This document shows positions 18,119 to 26,120 of a stretch of DNA of 64,000 bases, one piece after another. Location: NCBI GenBank assembly GCA_044225795.1, contig JBGAIF010000010.1:43611-107610 (forward strand). Reading direction: 5' to 3'. A model generated the notes under the pieces. That model ran no database searches. It was not told the DNA's origin and was given only the letters and a program-made list of their open reading frames with translations. Made by a program: the position numbers and the translations under genes. The stretch comes from Nemorincola sp044225795. GTDB taxonomy: Bacteria > Bacteroidota > Bacteroidia > Chitinophagales > Chitinophagaceae. The stretch's first letter is position 1; each line of letters opens with the position of its first letter.

Positions 18119-19294
18119 TTAGCACCGCTCAATTATCCCGGCAATACCTTGTCCGCCGCCAATACATGCAGTGACTATTCCGTATTTCTTATTGAGGCGT
18201 TTGAGGTCGGTTAGTATTTGTATGGTCAGTTTGGCGCCTGTGCAACCGAGCGGATGGCCGAGGGAAATGGCGCCGCCATTGATGTTAACTTTATCCTGAT
18301 CGAGTCCCAGCTCACGGATCACTGCCAGCGACTGGGAGGCAAATGCTTCGTTCAGTTCCACGAGGTCAACATCATTCAATGAAATGCCGGCTTGTTTCAG
18401 CACTTTAGGGACGGCCTTGATGGGGCCGATACCCATAATGCGCGGATCGACACCAGCGGCGGCACAATTCACTAAACGGCCTAAAGGTTTCAGCCCCAGG
18501 TTATTCATCAGCCTTTCGCTCATGACAATAGTGAACGCCGCGCCATCCGATGTCTGGGAGGAGTTACCGGCGGTTACGGAGCCGCCCTGTGCAAAGACAG
18601 GGGGCAATTTGGCAAGTGCCTCAAGAGAGGTGTCCCCGCGAGGCCCTTCGTCGGTATCAACGATCACTTCCCGCTCTGCACGTTTGTTCTTCTCATTCAC
18701 ATAGACCTCTTTCACTGTGATAGGTAGTATATGTTCTTTAAAGTATCCCTCCTTTATCGCATTAAGCGCGCGCTGGTGCGAGCGTAGTGAAAATGCGTCC
18801 TGGTCTTCACGTGATATACTGAAATCCTTAGCTACCTGTTCGGCAGTAAGGCCCATACTCAGATAGTAGTCGCCATTGTCGCGGGCATACTCATAATTGG
18901 GCATAGTGCGCCAGCCTGCAGTAGGTACAAGGCTCATGCTTTCCGTTCCGCCGGCTATGATACAATCTGCCATCCCGGATTGAATACGTGCAGTGGCTAT
19001 GGCAATTGCCTCAAGCCCGGAACCACAATACCTGTTCACGGTAACACCGGCAGCCCATTCTCCTATGGCTTTGTTGGCAATGATACGTCCTACCTGCAGG
19101 CCTTGTTCTGCTTCAGGAACGGCATTGCCCACGATCACATCATCCACCAATTTCGGGTCCAGTTGCGGCATACTTGCCAGCAAGCCTTTGATGACATCCA
19201 CAGCAAGATCATCGGGCCGGTAAAAACGAAATCCGCCACGTTTTGATTTTCCAACTGCTGTTCTGTATCCCGAAACTATATACGCCGTTTGCAT
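18119..19294 (-). CDS. Acetyl-CoA C-acyltransferase (thiolase)
   Basis: A 391-residue type I/II thiolase that cleaves or forms 3-ketoacyl-CoA, in fatty acid beta-oxidation or acetoacetyl-CoA synthesis. The acyl-accepting Cys is in NRYCGSGLEA (about residue 90), the second motif is NINGGAISLGHPLGCTGAK with the catalytic His, and the C-terminal Cys is in TACIGGGQGIA; all three are intact. Length is normal for the family. No other beta-oxidation gene is next to it, so the physiological direction cannot be told from context. Start chosen at the ATG giving MQTAYIVSGYRTAVGKS, the canonical thiolase N-terminus. Confidence 0.93.
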   Translation of the reverse strand: MQTAYIVSGYRTAVGKSKRGGFRFYRPDDLAVDVIKGLLASMPQLDPKLVDDVIVGNAVPEAEQGLQVGRIIANKAIGEWAAGVTVNRYCGSGLEAIAIATARIQSGMADCIIAGGTESMSLVPTAGWRTMPNYEYARDNGDYYLSMGLTAEQVAKDFSISREDQDAFSLRSHQRALNAIKEGYFKEHILPITVKEVYVNEKNKRAEREVIVDTDEGPRGDTSLEALAKLPPVFAQGGSVTAGNSSQTSDGAAFTIVMSERLMNNLGLKPLGRLVNCAAAGVDPRIMGIGPIKAVPKVLKQAGISLNDVDLVELNEAFASQSLAVIRELGLDQDKVNINGGAISLGHPLGCTGAKLTIQILTDLKRLNKKYGIVTACIGGGQGIAGIIERC

Positions 19295-19410
19295 ACTATT
19301 GAATTGACGTTACTAAGTTAGCGATTGTTGCTGTTAAAAAATATAAAAATCGGCGAGCGGGATATTAAATTGTGTGTAGCTATGACCGGCGGTGCTATCT
19401 TTACTATGTT

Positions 19411-20469
19411 ATGAAATGTATGATCTATAACCTGGTGTTGTTTTCTGTGATGGCGATAGCTATGAAGGGAGCCGCTCAGGATGTGAAGTATGTTAACATC
19501 AAGGATCAGAAGACTGGCTATGTACCCGGGGAATTCTATATCACTGATGTGGCTGATGACAGGACCGAGGTGGATTATATAGGCGAGGTGTTGAAGGGGA
19601 ATAAGAAAACAATGATCGCTTTACAGGGTGGTACTTCCGGCGCAATAAAGAGTTTTATAGTGAACAATGTAACCATGGTCCGCTCCGGCCAGCCTGTATC
19701 GCTGCATATATCCAAACTTAACGTTACGGCAAGGAAGCAACTGGTGATGTCGAAGATAGAAGCATCACTGATGTTCACGATATATGTGTCCGGGAGAAAG
19801 GTTGTAGAATATACCAGTAGCGGAGAGGCGACGACCGATATGGATATCAGCAATTACATAGAGTCGTTCATCAGGCAGGCCGTAGAGAATGATATCAAAA
19901 AATTTGACGAGTGGTGGAAAGAGAACAAGAGCAAGGTGGTGGTGGCATCGAGTGTGAGAACCAATGTAACTGTCGGGCGTACAACTGATAAGAAGGACCT
20001 CATTGTTTATAGCACAGGCCGTCCTGTACAGATACCGGATTTCAAAGGTAGGGTAGAGGGCAAAGAAGCTGAGCTGGCAGTGACAGTTAGTGGTATAGGT
20101 GTGGGGTATTCCGGACAAGTAGATAACGGCCAGGTGGTAATAGATGTGGTCATTACGCCGTATTTCAACACTGCGCTATCCTGGTTCAAGCCACAAGGGA
20201 GAAACTCTCGTGTACTGGCTCATGAGCAGGCTCATTTTGATATCACCGCGATCAAGGCTTGTGAGCTAATAGCCATGATCCGTAAGGCAAAGTTCACGGA
20301 GGATAATTATGAGCAGGTGTTGCAGGAGTTGCAACAAAGGAATTCTGACGAATCGAACGCGCTGCAGAACCGGTACGACGAAGAGACAGCTCACGGCACT
20401 ATACAGCCTGTGCAGGAAGCATGGGAGAAAAAGCTGAAAGAGCAGGTAAGAACCTGTGGTTGCTACTAA
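19411..20469 (+). CDS. Exported HExxH protein, DUF922-like putative metallopeptidase
   Basis: A protein of about 352 residues starting MKCMIYNLVLFSVMAIAMKGAAQ, a signal peptide. I prefer the ATG at 19411 over a longer frame from 19372, because a near-consensus -7 box TATCTTTA sits at 19396-19403. A beta-rich N-terminal half precedes a C-terminal part with VLAHEQAHFDITAIKACEL, an HExxH zinc-binding motif in the sequence context seen in DUF922 proteins (HE-x-x-HFDI). Candidate third ligands are in the helical region that follows (EQVLQELQQRNSDESNALQNRY has several Glu). It ends CGCY. Zinc peptidase activity is inferred only from the motif. The stop lies two bases from that of the convergent neighbour. 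Confidence 0.65.
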   Translation: MKCMIYNLVLFSVMAIAMKGAAQDVKYVNIKDQKTGYVPGEFYITDVADDRTEVDYIGEVLKGNKKTMIALQGGTSGAIKSFIVNNVTMVRSGQPVSLHISKLNVTARKQLVMSKIEASLMFTIYVSGRKVVEYTSSGEATTDMDISNYIESFIRQAVENDIKKFDEWWKENKSKVVVASSVRTNVTVGRTTDKKDLIVYSTGRPVQIPDFKGRVEGKEAELAVTVSGIGVGYSGQVDNGQVVIDVVITPYFNTALSWFKPQGRNSRVLAHEQAHFDITAIKACELIAMIRKAKFTEDNYEQVLQELQQRNSDESNALQNRYDEETAHGTIQPVQEAWEKKLKEQVRTCGCY

Positions 20470-20471
20470 TA

Positions 20472-20843
20472 TCAGAGTGGCTGGTGCGGCCCCTTATAGA
20501 TCACTGATTCACTCTTTCGGATAAGCTGCTCATTCTTGTAATACTTGCTGTAAAGTTTGTCGTTATGCAAGGCGGCTTTCACAGAAGAGTCTTTCTTTTT
20601 CATGATCTGTTTTTGCGTTCTGCCGTTACATTTTTTGTCTTTAGCAGACTTAGCAATGTCCATATTCCTGTGATACTGCAATACTGCAGGCATTATCTTC
20701 TGAGCCTGTGCAGGAGTGATGTGCAGACTGTCCGTCATCCATTTCATCTCACGTTCCGTTCTTACTTCAGGAGACCAGGCCGGTTGGGCAAATGACACAT
20801 TTGCGCACAGCAGCAACACGGGAACGATATAAGCTATCTTCAT
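20472..20843 (-). CDS. Small secreted protein of unknown function, Spy-like
   Basis: A 123-residue protein with signal peptide (MKIAYIVPVLLLCANVSFA). The mature part is helical and rich in Lys, with the segment DSLHITPAQAQKIMPAVLQYHRNMD, which resembles the LTxxQ-type helices of Spy/CpxP-like periplasmic proteins in spacing but is too short to assign. It begins three bases after the stop of the upstream YD-repeat-like gene, so the two are probably co-transcribed. Function unknown. Confidence 0.6.
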   Translation of the reverse strand: MKIAYIVPVLLLCANVSFAQPAWSPEVRTEREMKWMTDSLHITPAQAQKIMPAVLQYHRNMDIAKSAKDKKCNGRTQKQIMKKKDSSVKAALHNDKLYSKYYKNEQLIRKSESVIYKGPHQPL

Positions 20844-20846
20844 TTA

Positions 20847-21953
20847 CTATTTCTTTTTTGGCTTAGGGTCAACATAATATTCAAATTTGCGCTCAGTAGT
20901 CTGTATCGGCACTTTGTTCTTAGATGTGGTGTTCTTTGTCCAGTTGCCTTCTTTGTCATACTCAAATTTGTAATCGTACTTAACGCGAACGCTATCCTGG
21001 GTGAAGAACCTGTCTTCAAATACCAGGTTGGCCTTATCGTCATATTTTTTGGCTATCACACTTTTCAGCACACCATCAGGCCTGTAGGTGATATCTGTAA
21101 AATGCAACCCCATATTATCTACCTTGATCTGGTTCACCAGGCGGCCATTATAATTGAAGTGGTTAATCTCAATAGGGTTGCCATCAAGGTCATACTTGGT
21201 GGTTGTTCTTTTGTTACGTGTAGAAGTATCATTGTAATACTCTCCTTCCTCGCCGAGGTTGCCGCGGGTGTCATACCTGTAGCTGAATTGCGCTTCAACA
21301 GCATCGTCTTCCTTATAATCGGTAACCTCTATCAACTGCCCTTTGTCATTATATCTCATTACCTCCTTCCACCTGATCTTTCCATTCTCATCAAAGCTTA
21401 TCTCATCGGTCTGGTTGCCGTTGTTGTCATATATATAGCTGGTCCTTCCCTTGAGCTTGCCTTTTACAAATTCTGTCAGCTCCACAATATCCCCATTAAT
21501 AGTGTATTCGGATATGGTATGCGATTCTTCTGTTCCGTTCCCTTTGTAGGTGTACCAGTCAACACGGCTACCCTTGGCGTCAACCTTGTAGAAAGAAGAG
21601 TCTTCCAGCGAGCCGTCGGGGTTATAATCCAGTTTGCCGGTTAGCTCTCCCGCGTCATTGTATTTATATATGCTTTTTACGGCCTTGAACTTAACTGCTT
21701 CACCTTCCAGGGAATCTTCAATAGCGGATGTTATAAACTCCAGGATGCGGCCATTCTCATTGTATTTGCTGGACGAGGTGAAGATGACCTTATCTTTCTG
21801 CGGTTTGCCATTCACAACGGCCATCTTATAACCGGCAACAGATACCGATCTTACGGGGCCGCGCAGTTTATCTTTTGCTACGTCATTTTTTTCCTTTGCC
21901 CGGACCACCAGGAAGCATCCGAACAGGGCAAAAACGAGAACCGATCTTTTCAT
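20847..21953 (-). CDS. Exported YD/RHS-like repeat protein
   Basis: A 368-residue protein with signal peptide (MKRSVLVFALFGCFLVVRA). It consists of tandem repeats of about 20-25 residues of the type YNDKGQLIEVTDYKEDG and YDTRGNLGEEGEYY, the antiparallel-strand YD repeat pattern known from RHS and MORN-like toxin-delivery or surface proteins, but without the RHS core motif or a toxin domain. The start at 21953 is favoured over an in-frame codon at 21977, since a perfect TACATTTG box covers 21960-21967. It ends in a Lys-rich tail (DPKPKKK). Probably an envelope protein; ligand unknown. Confidence 0.65.
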   Translation of the reverse strand: MKRSVLVFALFGCFLVVRAKEKNDVAKDKLRGPVRSVSVAGYKMAVVNGKPQKDKVIFTSSSKYNENGRILEFITSAIEDSLEGEAVKFKAVKSIYKYNDAGELTGKLDYNPDGSLEDSSFYKVDAKGSRVDWYTYKGNGTEESHTISEYTINGDIVELTEFVKGKLKGRTSYIYDNNGNQTDEISFDENGKIRWKEVMRYNDKGQLIEVTDYKEDDAVEAQFSYRYDTRGNLGEEGEYYNDTSTRNKRTTTKYDLDGNPIEINHFNYNGRLVNQIKVDNMGLHFTDITYRPDGVLKSVIAKKYDDKANLVFEDRFFTQDSVRVKYDYKFEYDKEGNWTKNTTSKNKVPIQTTERKFEYYVDPKPKKK

Positions 21954-21959
21954 AACCAC

Positions 21960-21967
21960 CAAATGTA
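21960..21967 (-). promoter_or_regulatory. TAnnTTTG box for the YD-repeat gene
   Basis: TACATTTG on the minus strand, only six bases before the chosen ATG at 21953, implying a very short or absent 5' leader. Confidence 0.55.
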
Positions 21968-22046
21968 CCGTACCCACGCAAGTTAATCAAATAGCTATTT
22001 GTGGAATCTGTAATAGGCTTAATGTGTTAAAATAGATATGTATTTT

Positions 22047-22076
22047 TTGAAAATATATAGTTTGTGGTTATTTTTG
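22047..22076 (+). promoter_or_regulatory. Promoter of queA
   Basis: TTG at 22047-22049, 19 bases, then TATTTTTG at 22069-22076: a full match to the Bacteroidota TTG-N19-TAnnTTTG arrangement. The queA ATG follows 38 bases later. Confidence 0.65.
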
Positions 22077-22114
22077 TATAATTTCGCAGCCTTTTCAAAA
22101 CAATTCTGCTCCTT

Positions 22115-23167
22115 ATGAAGTTGTCGCAATTTAAGTTCGACTTACCATTAAATCTCATAGCGCAACATCCTGCTAAGAAACGTGAAGAAAGCCGTCTTAT
22201 GGTCATTCACCGTAAGACCGGAAAGATAGAGCATAAAGTGTTTAAGGACGTTCTTGGTTATTTCCACGACAAGGACGTAATGATCGTTAATAATACCAAG
22301 GTTTTCCCTGCACGTCTTTACGGACGCAAGGAGAAGACCGGAGCCAAGATAGAGGTTTTCCTGCTGCGCGAACTCAATAAGCCCAATCATTTGTGGGATG
22401 TTATTGTTGATCCCGCAAGGAAGATACGCGTAGGCAACAAGCTGTATTTCGGGGATAATGATGAACTGGTAGCGGAAGTAATAGATAATACCACTTCGCG
22501 TGGCCGTACTATCCGTTTCCTGTTTGACGGCAGTGAGCAGGAATTCAGGAACATGCTGGATGTGCTGGGCGAAACACCATTACCTAAGTACATCAAGCGT
22601 AAGCCGGAAGAAGAAGATAAAGAAAGGTACCAGACAGTATATGCCAAGTATGAGGGTGCTGTAGCTGCCCCGACAGCCGGTATGCACTTCAGCCGTGAGC
22701 TGATCAAGAGGCTGGAAATAGTAGGTGTAAGATTTGCTGAGATCACGCTTCATACAGGTCTTGGAACATTTCGCCCGATAGAAGTAGAAGACCTGTCCAA
22801 ACACAAGATGGACGCCGAATACTTTAAGGTGGACGACTATGCCGCAAACATTGTGAACAGGGCTAAAGTGGAGAAACGCCATATCTGCTCTGTGGGTACA
22901 ACGACCATGCGTGCGCTGGAAAGTTCAGTAACAGCACAGGGCCTGCTGAAGCCTGAAGAAGGATGGACGAATGTCTTTATTCACCCCCCATATAATTTCT
23001 CCATAGCAGATTCGCTGATCACCAATTTCCACCTGCCTAAGACCAGCCTGATGATCATGGCGTGTGCTTTTGCCGGTTATGACCTGATGATGACTGCCTA
23101 TGAAACAGCTATTAAGGAGAAATACCGTTTCTTCAGCTATGGAGACGCGATGCTGGTAATTGACTAA
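22115..23167 (+). CDS. queA: S-adenosylmethionine:tRNA ribosyltransferase-isomerase
   Basis: QueA transfers and isomerises the ribosyl moiety of S-adenosylmethionine onto preQ1 in tRNA, making epoxyqueuosine at the wobble position of GUN anticodons. The 350-residue protein is full length and carries the family signatures: MKLSQFKFDLPLNLIAQHP at the N-terminus, VNNTKVFPARLYGRK, AAPTAGMHFS, ITLHTGLGTFRP and SLITNFHLPKTSLMIMACAFAG near the C-terminus. It stands alone with its own promoter and a strong terminator, so it is likely expressed as a single gene. Confidence 0.97.
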   Translation: MKLSQFKFDLPLNLIAQHPAKKREESRLMVIHRKTGKIEHKVFKDVLGYFHDKDVMIVNNTKVFPARLYGRKEKTGAKIEVFLLRELNKPNHLWDVIVDPARKIRVGNKLYFGDNDELVAEVIDNTTSRGRTIRFLFDGSEQEFRNMLDVLGETPLPKYIKRKPEEEDKERYQTVYAKYEGAVAAPTAGMHFSRELIKRLEIVGVRFAEITLHTGLGTFRPIEVEDLSKHKMDAEYFKVDDYAANIVNRAKVEKRHICSVGTTTMRALESSVTAQGLLKPEEGWTNVFIHPPYNFSIADSLITNFHLPKTSLMIMACAFAGYDLMMTAYETAIKEKYRFFSYGDAMLVID

Positions 23168-23188
23168 TGTAAAATGAATTTATAGTGA

Positions 23189-23216
23189 AAGCGCACTGAA
23201 TGGTGCGCTTTTTTTA
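23189..23216 (+). terminator. Terminator of queA
   Basis: Stem AAGCGCAC (23189-23196) with GTGCGCTT (23203-23210), 6-base loop, followed by a run of eight T. Confidence 0.9.
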
Positions 23217-23344
23217 TTGCTTAAAACTTTACATGGGGAAAAGTAGTTAATGAATATGCATTGTTTTCCATATGCAACTATTCCATTTCTGTTAAAGAAA
23301 TCAAGTATTGAACACATTGTCCACATTGTTAGCGGCTGAGTTTT

Positions 23345-23371
23345 TACTTTTGTCATATCCCAGTATTTTTG
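23345..23371 (+). promoter_or_regulatory. Two TAnnTTTG boxes before gmhA
   Basis: TACTTTTG at 23345-23352 and TATTTTTG at 23364-23371 both match the -7 consensus. They lie between an in-frame upstream TTG (23308) and the ATG at 23377, and so argue for the ATG as the real start. Confidence 0.5.
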
Positions 23372-23376
23372 GAACC

Positions 23377-23964
23377 ATGCAAGAGAAGATCAGAAGCATC
23401 ATACAGGCATCTATAGACACCAAGCAAAAAGTATTGTCTGATGCCACCCTAATATCACGAATAGAAACAGTGAGTAAACTTATTGCCAAAGCATTCGCGG
23501 ACGGGCATAAAGTGCTGTTCTGCGGCAATGGCGGCAGTGCGGCCGATGCGCAGCACCTGGCGGCTGAGTTCAGCGGCCGGTTCTATACCGACAGAGATCC
23601 GCTGCCTTCGGAAGCCTTACACTGCAATACTTCGTATATAACTGCAGTGGCCAATGACTATAGCTATGACCAGATATACAGCAGGATAGTGAAGGGTACC
23701 GGCAAGCCCGGAGACGTGCTGGTTGGGTTAAGTACTTCAGGAAATTCTGTTAATATTATCAAAGCGTTGCAGGAGGCCAAAAAAATTGGTATGATTAGTG
23801 TAGTACTTACAGGAGAGAGTGGTGGTAAAATGAAGGATATATGTGACCACCTGATCAATGTACCGAGTACAGACACCCCGAGAATACAGGAGTCGCATAT
23901 AACAATCGGACATATAATCTGCCAGCTCGTAGAAGAAGAATTATTTAAAAACACGACGAAATGA
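23377..23964 (+). CDS. gmhA: Sedoheptulose-7-phosphate isomerase (phosphoheptose isomerase)
   Basis: GmhA converts sedoheptulose 7-phosphate to D-glycero-D-manno-heptose 7-phosphate, the first step towards activated heptose for lipopolysaccharide or S-layer glycans. The 195-residue SIS-domain protein shows FCGNGGSAADAQHLAAEF, the phosphosugar-binding loop GLSTSGNSVNIIKAL, and the C-terminal ESHITIGHIICQLVEEELF with the conserved His/Glu. The start MQEKIRSIIQ is typical of the family. Its TGA overlaps the ATG of the next gene (ATGA), showing translational coupling with the heptose phosphatase. Confidence 0.93.
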   Translation: MQEKIRSIIQASIDTKQKVLSDATLISRIETVSKLIAKAFADGHKVLFCGNGGSAADAQHLAAEFSGRFYTDRDPLPSEALHCNTSYITAVANDYSYDQIYSRIVKGTGKPGDVLVGLSTSGNSVNIIKALQEAKKIGMISVVLTGESGGKMKDICDHLINVPSTDTPRIQESHITIGHIICQLVEEELFKNTTK

Positions 23965-24539
23965 GCATTTTGAGCAATAAACCCATGATCGACAATACCT
24001 GGACCCTTTTCTTAGACAGAGACGGTGTGATCAATGTAGAATCAGTAGGGTCTTATATCACCACATGGAGTGAGTTCCAGTTTCATGACGGGGTTCTGGA
24101 CGCTATGCGCTCACTCAGCAGGGTGTTTGGAAATATAGTGGTTGTATCGAATCAGCGTGGGGTAGGCAGGGGTATTATGACACTTGACACACTCCGCGAG
24201 ATACACAGCAATATGCGTTCCATCATTTCAGAACATGGTGGCCGTATTGATAAAGTCTATTCTGCCACAGCAGTATCTGATGAGGATCATAACCGCAAGC
24301 CAAATGTAGGGATGGGATTGCAAGCGCAGGAAGATTTTTCACAGATAGACTTCAAGAAGAGTGTAATGATAGGCAATAGCATCAGCGATATGGAGTTTGG
24401 TAAAAGGCTATCTATGCATACTGTTTTTCTGACCACAAAGCATGAGCCATACACATTGCCACACGACCTGATAGACGAGCAGTATTCGTCTTTATATGCC
24501 TGGGCCACGCGTCTTGCGCCTGTAGAGCTAGTAGGATAA
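23961..24539 (+). CDS. gmhB: HAD-type heptose bisphosphate phosphatase, GmhB-like
   Basis: HAD-superfamily phosphatase, 192 residues, expected to remove the 7-phosphate from D-glycero-D-manno-heptose 1,7-bisphosphate. Motif I is FLDRDGVIN (nucleophile Asp and general-acid Asp), motif II VVVSNQRGVGRG, the Lys is in NRKPNVGM and motif IV is MIGNSISDMEFG. The Cys/His zinc loop of classical GmhB, normally just before RKP, is absent: the segment reads SATAVSDEDHNRKP, with no Cys. The linkage to gmhA (ATGA overlap) supports the heptose role. No HddA/HddC or HldE gene is in the window, so which activated heptose is made is not shown. Confidence 0.8.
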   Translation: MSILSNKPMIDNTWTLFLDRDGVINVESVGSYITTWSEFQFHDGVLDAMRSLSRVFGNIVVVSNQRGVGRGIMTLDTLREIHSNMRSIISEHGGRIDKVYSATAVSDEDHNRKPNVGMGLQAQEDFSQIDFKKSVMIGNSISDMEFGKRLSMHTVFLTTKHEPYTLPHDLIDEQYSSLYAWATRLAPVELVG

Positions 24540-24572
24540 TTTTAATATATATATTAATTATATTTGTCAATG

Positions 24573-24606
24573 GCCGGACCTTCTTTGGTCCGGCTTATCT
24601 TTTTTG
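24573..24606 (+). terminator. Terminator after gmhA-gmhB
   Basis: Stem GCCGGACC (24573-24580) with GGTCCGGC (24587-24594), loop TTCTTT, then TTATCTTTTTT. It separates the heptose genes from the ribosomal operon. Confidence 0.88.
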
Positions 24607-24688
24607 GTGCAGATATATTCTATATTTTCTTTCTGTGACTCGTATAAATTAATTTCTACGCTGAATTTTTTTAATAAAAAGTTTTCAC

Positions 24689-24696
24689 TACCTTTG
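24689..24696 (+). promoter_or_regulatory. TAnnTTTG promoter box of the infA-rplQ operon
   Basis: TACCTTTG, 16 bases before the infA ATG and after the gmhB terminator. No good TTG -33 element is seen. Confidence 0.6.
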
Positions 24697-24712
24697 CAGT
24701 CCTTAAAAAAAT

Positions 24713-24931
24713 ATGGCTAAACAATCTCTGATCAAACAAGACGGTACAATAGTGGAAGCGTTGTCTAACGCTATGTTTCGTGTAAGATTAGAGAATGGCC
24801 ATGAGATATTGGCAACGATATCCGGGAAGATGCGTATGCACTACATACGTATTTTGCCCGGTGATAAGGTGGGTGTGGAGATGAGCCCGTATGATCTGAC
24901 AAGGGGCAGGATCATATACAGGTATAAGTAA
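24713..24931 (+). CDS. infA: Translation initiation factor IF-1
   Basis: A 72-residue OB-fold protein that binds the A site of the 30S subunit during initiation. The sequence MAKQSLIKQDGTIVEALSNA, then FRVRLENGHEILATISGKMRMHYIRILPGDKV and the C-terminal SPYDLTRGRIIYRYK, is the canonical IF-1. It is the first gene of a run infA-rpmJ-rpsM-rpsK-rpsD-rpoA-rplQ. In most Bacteroidota this run continues upstream into secY and map; here the heptose genes and a terminator precede it. Confidence 0.98.
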   Translation: MAKQSLIKQDGTIVEALSNAMFRVRLENGHEILATISGKMRMHYIRILPGDKVGVEMSPYDLTRGRIIYRYK

Positions 24932-24986
24932 AAAAAGCCCCGGAAAATTATCAGAAACAAGCATTAATTATAAAGTAAACAAAGTC

Positions 24987-25103
24987 ATGAAAGTTAGAGC
25001 ATCAATAAAAAAGCGCAGTGCAGATTGCAAGATCGTACGTCGTAAGGGCAAGCTGTTCATCATCAACAAGAAGAACCCGCGCTACAAACAAAGACAAGGA
25101 TAA
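24987..25103 (+). CDS. rpmJ: 50S ribosomal protein L36
   Basis: A 38-residue protein in the expected place between infA and rpsM. It begins MKVRASIKKRSADCKIVRRK and ends NPRYKQRQG. Only one Cys remains of the three Cys and one His that bind zinc in the C+ paralogue, so this is the zinc-independent (C-) type. It has no upstream spacer other than about 55 bases after infA. Confidence 0.95.
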   Translation: MKVRASIKKRSADCKIVRRKGKLFIINKKNPRYKQRQG

Positions 25104-25113
25104 TAACAAAACA

Positions 25114-25145
25114 CCCGGAGGAGGCCCCTTCGGGATACTATTTTT
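25114..25145 (+). promoter_or_regulatory. Attenuator-like hairpin between rpmJ and rpsM
   Basis: CCCGGAGG (25114-25121) pairs with CCTTCGGG (25127-25134) over eight positions (one G-U), loop AGGCC, followed a few bases later by TTTTT (25141-25145). Could reduce read-through or mark processing inside the operon. Confidence 0.45.
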
Positions 25146-25172
25146 AATTTAAAACTTAAATTCTCAATATTA

Positions 25173-25553
25173 ATGGCTCGTATAGCTGGTATTGATCTTC
25201 CAAAGAACAAACGTGGTGAGATAGCGCTCACTTACATTTATGGTATTGGTAATAGCACTGCAAAGTACATTCTTGACAAAGCAGGCGTTTCTTATGATAA
25301 GAAAGCTTTTGAATGGAATGATGAAGAGCAGACGGCTATCCGTAATATCATCAATGCAGAATTCAAGGTTGAAGGACAACTTCGCTCTGAAGTGCAGATG
25401 AACATCAAGCGCCTTATGGATATCGCTTGTTATCGTGGTGTTCGCCATCGTAAAGGTTTACCTCTGCGTGGCCAGCGTACACGTACCAACAGCCGTACCC
25501 GTAAAGGTAAGCGTAAGACAGTAGCTGGTAAGAAGAAAGCACCTAAGAAATAA
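25173..25553 (+). CDS. rpsM: 30S ribosomal protein S13
   Basis: A 126-residue S13, located in the head of the 30S subunit where it contacts the P-site tRNA and bridges to the 50S. It begins MARIAGIDLPKNKRGEIALT, contains GIGNSTAKYIL, and has the conserved C-terminal RHRKGLPLRGQRTRTNSRT followed by a basic tail ending GKKKAPKK. Genes rpsM, rpsK, rpsD, rpoA and rplQ follow in the usual alpha-operon order. Confidence 0.98.
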   Translation: MARIAGIDLPKNKRGEIALTYIYGIGNSTAKYILDKAGVSYDKKAFEWNDEEQTAIRNIINAEFKVEGQLRSEVQMNIKRLMDIACYRGVRHRKGLPLRGQRTRTNSRTRKGKRKTVAGKKKAPKK

Positions 25554-25558
25554 TCACT

Positions 25559-25604
25559 GAGCCGCTGCCGGATCCGTACATGGGTGCACGGGGAGGAGTG
25601 GCTC
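25559..25604 (+). promoter_or_regulatory. Structured element between rpsM and rpsK
   Basis: GAGCCGC (25559-25565) pairs with GTGGCTC (25598-25604) with one wobble, enclosing a smaller CCGT/ACGG hairpin (25574-25591). It is GC-rich, unlike the flanking leader. Role unknown; ribosomal-protein feedback or RNA processing is possible. Confidence 0.35.
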
Positions 25605-25651
25605 GGGGCCGTATTGGCTTATTTATTAACGACTACCTTTTTTAAAAGAAA

Positions 25652-26056
25652 ATGGCAAAAGCACAGCAGAATTCTGCAAAAACAGTCGCTAAAAAGCGCG
25701 TAGTAAAGATTGATACACACGGAGACGTGCATATCAGTGCAACTTTCAACAACATTATCATCAGCATTACCAACAGGTCTGGCCAGGTTATCTCATGGTC
25801 TTCTGCGGGTAAAATGGGCTTCCGTGGTTCTAAGAAGAACACACCATATGCTGCCCAGGTTGCCGCACAGGATTGTGCTAAGGTGGCTGTGGACGCAGGT
25901 ATGAAACGCGCTGACGTTTATGTAAAGGGACCGGGTTCCGGCCGTGAAGGCGCTATCCGCTCATTGTCTAACTCAGGTATCGAAATAACCAGCATCAAGG
26001 ATGTGACCCCGCTGCCACACAACGGCTGCCGTCCTCCTAAGAAGCGTAGGGTATAA
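25652..26056 (+). CDS. rpsK: 30S ribosomal protein S11
   Basis: A 134-residue S11 of the 30S platform near the anti-Shine-Dalgarno end of 16S rRNA. After a short Lys/Ala-rich N-terminal extension, conserved segments are HISATFNNIIISITNRSGQV, SSAGKMGFRGSKKNTPYAAQ, KGPGSGREGAIRSL and the C-terminus TPLPHNGCRPPKKRRV. A 6-bp hairpin (GATCCT/AGGATC, 26063-26079) follows the stop codon closely. Confidence 0.98.
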   Translation: MAKAQQNSAKTVAKKRVVKIDTHGDVHISATFNNIIISITNRSGQVISWSSAGKMGFRGSKKNTPYAAQVAAQDCAKVAVDAGMKRADVYVKGPGSGREGAIRSLSNSGIEITSIKDVTPLPHNGCRPPKKRRV

Positions 26057-26120
26057 TGAGCTGATCCTTTATTAGGATCTGTTCAAAAATAGTTTTCAAT
26101 CAATTTTTATTAATAACAAC

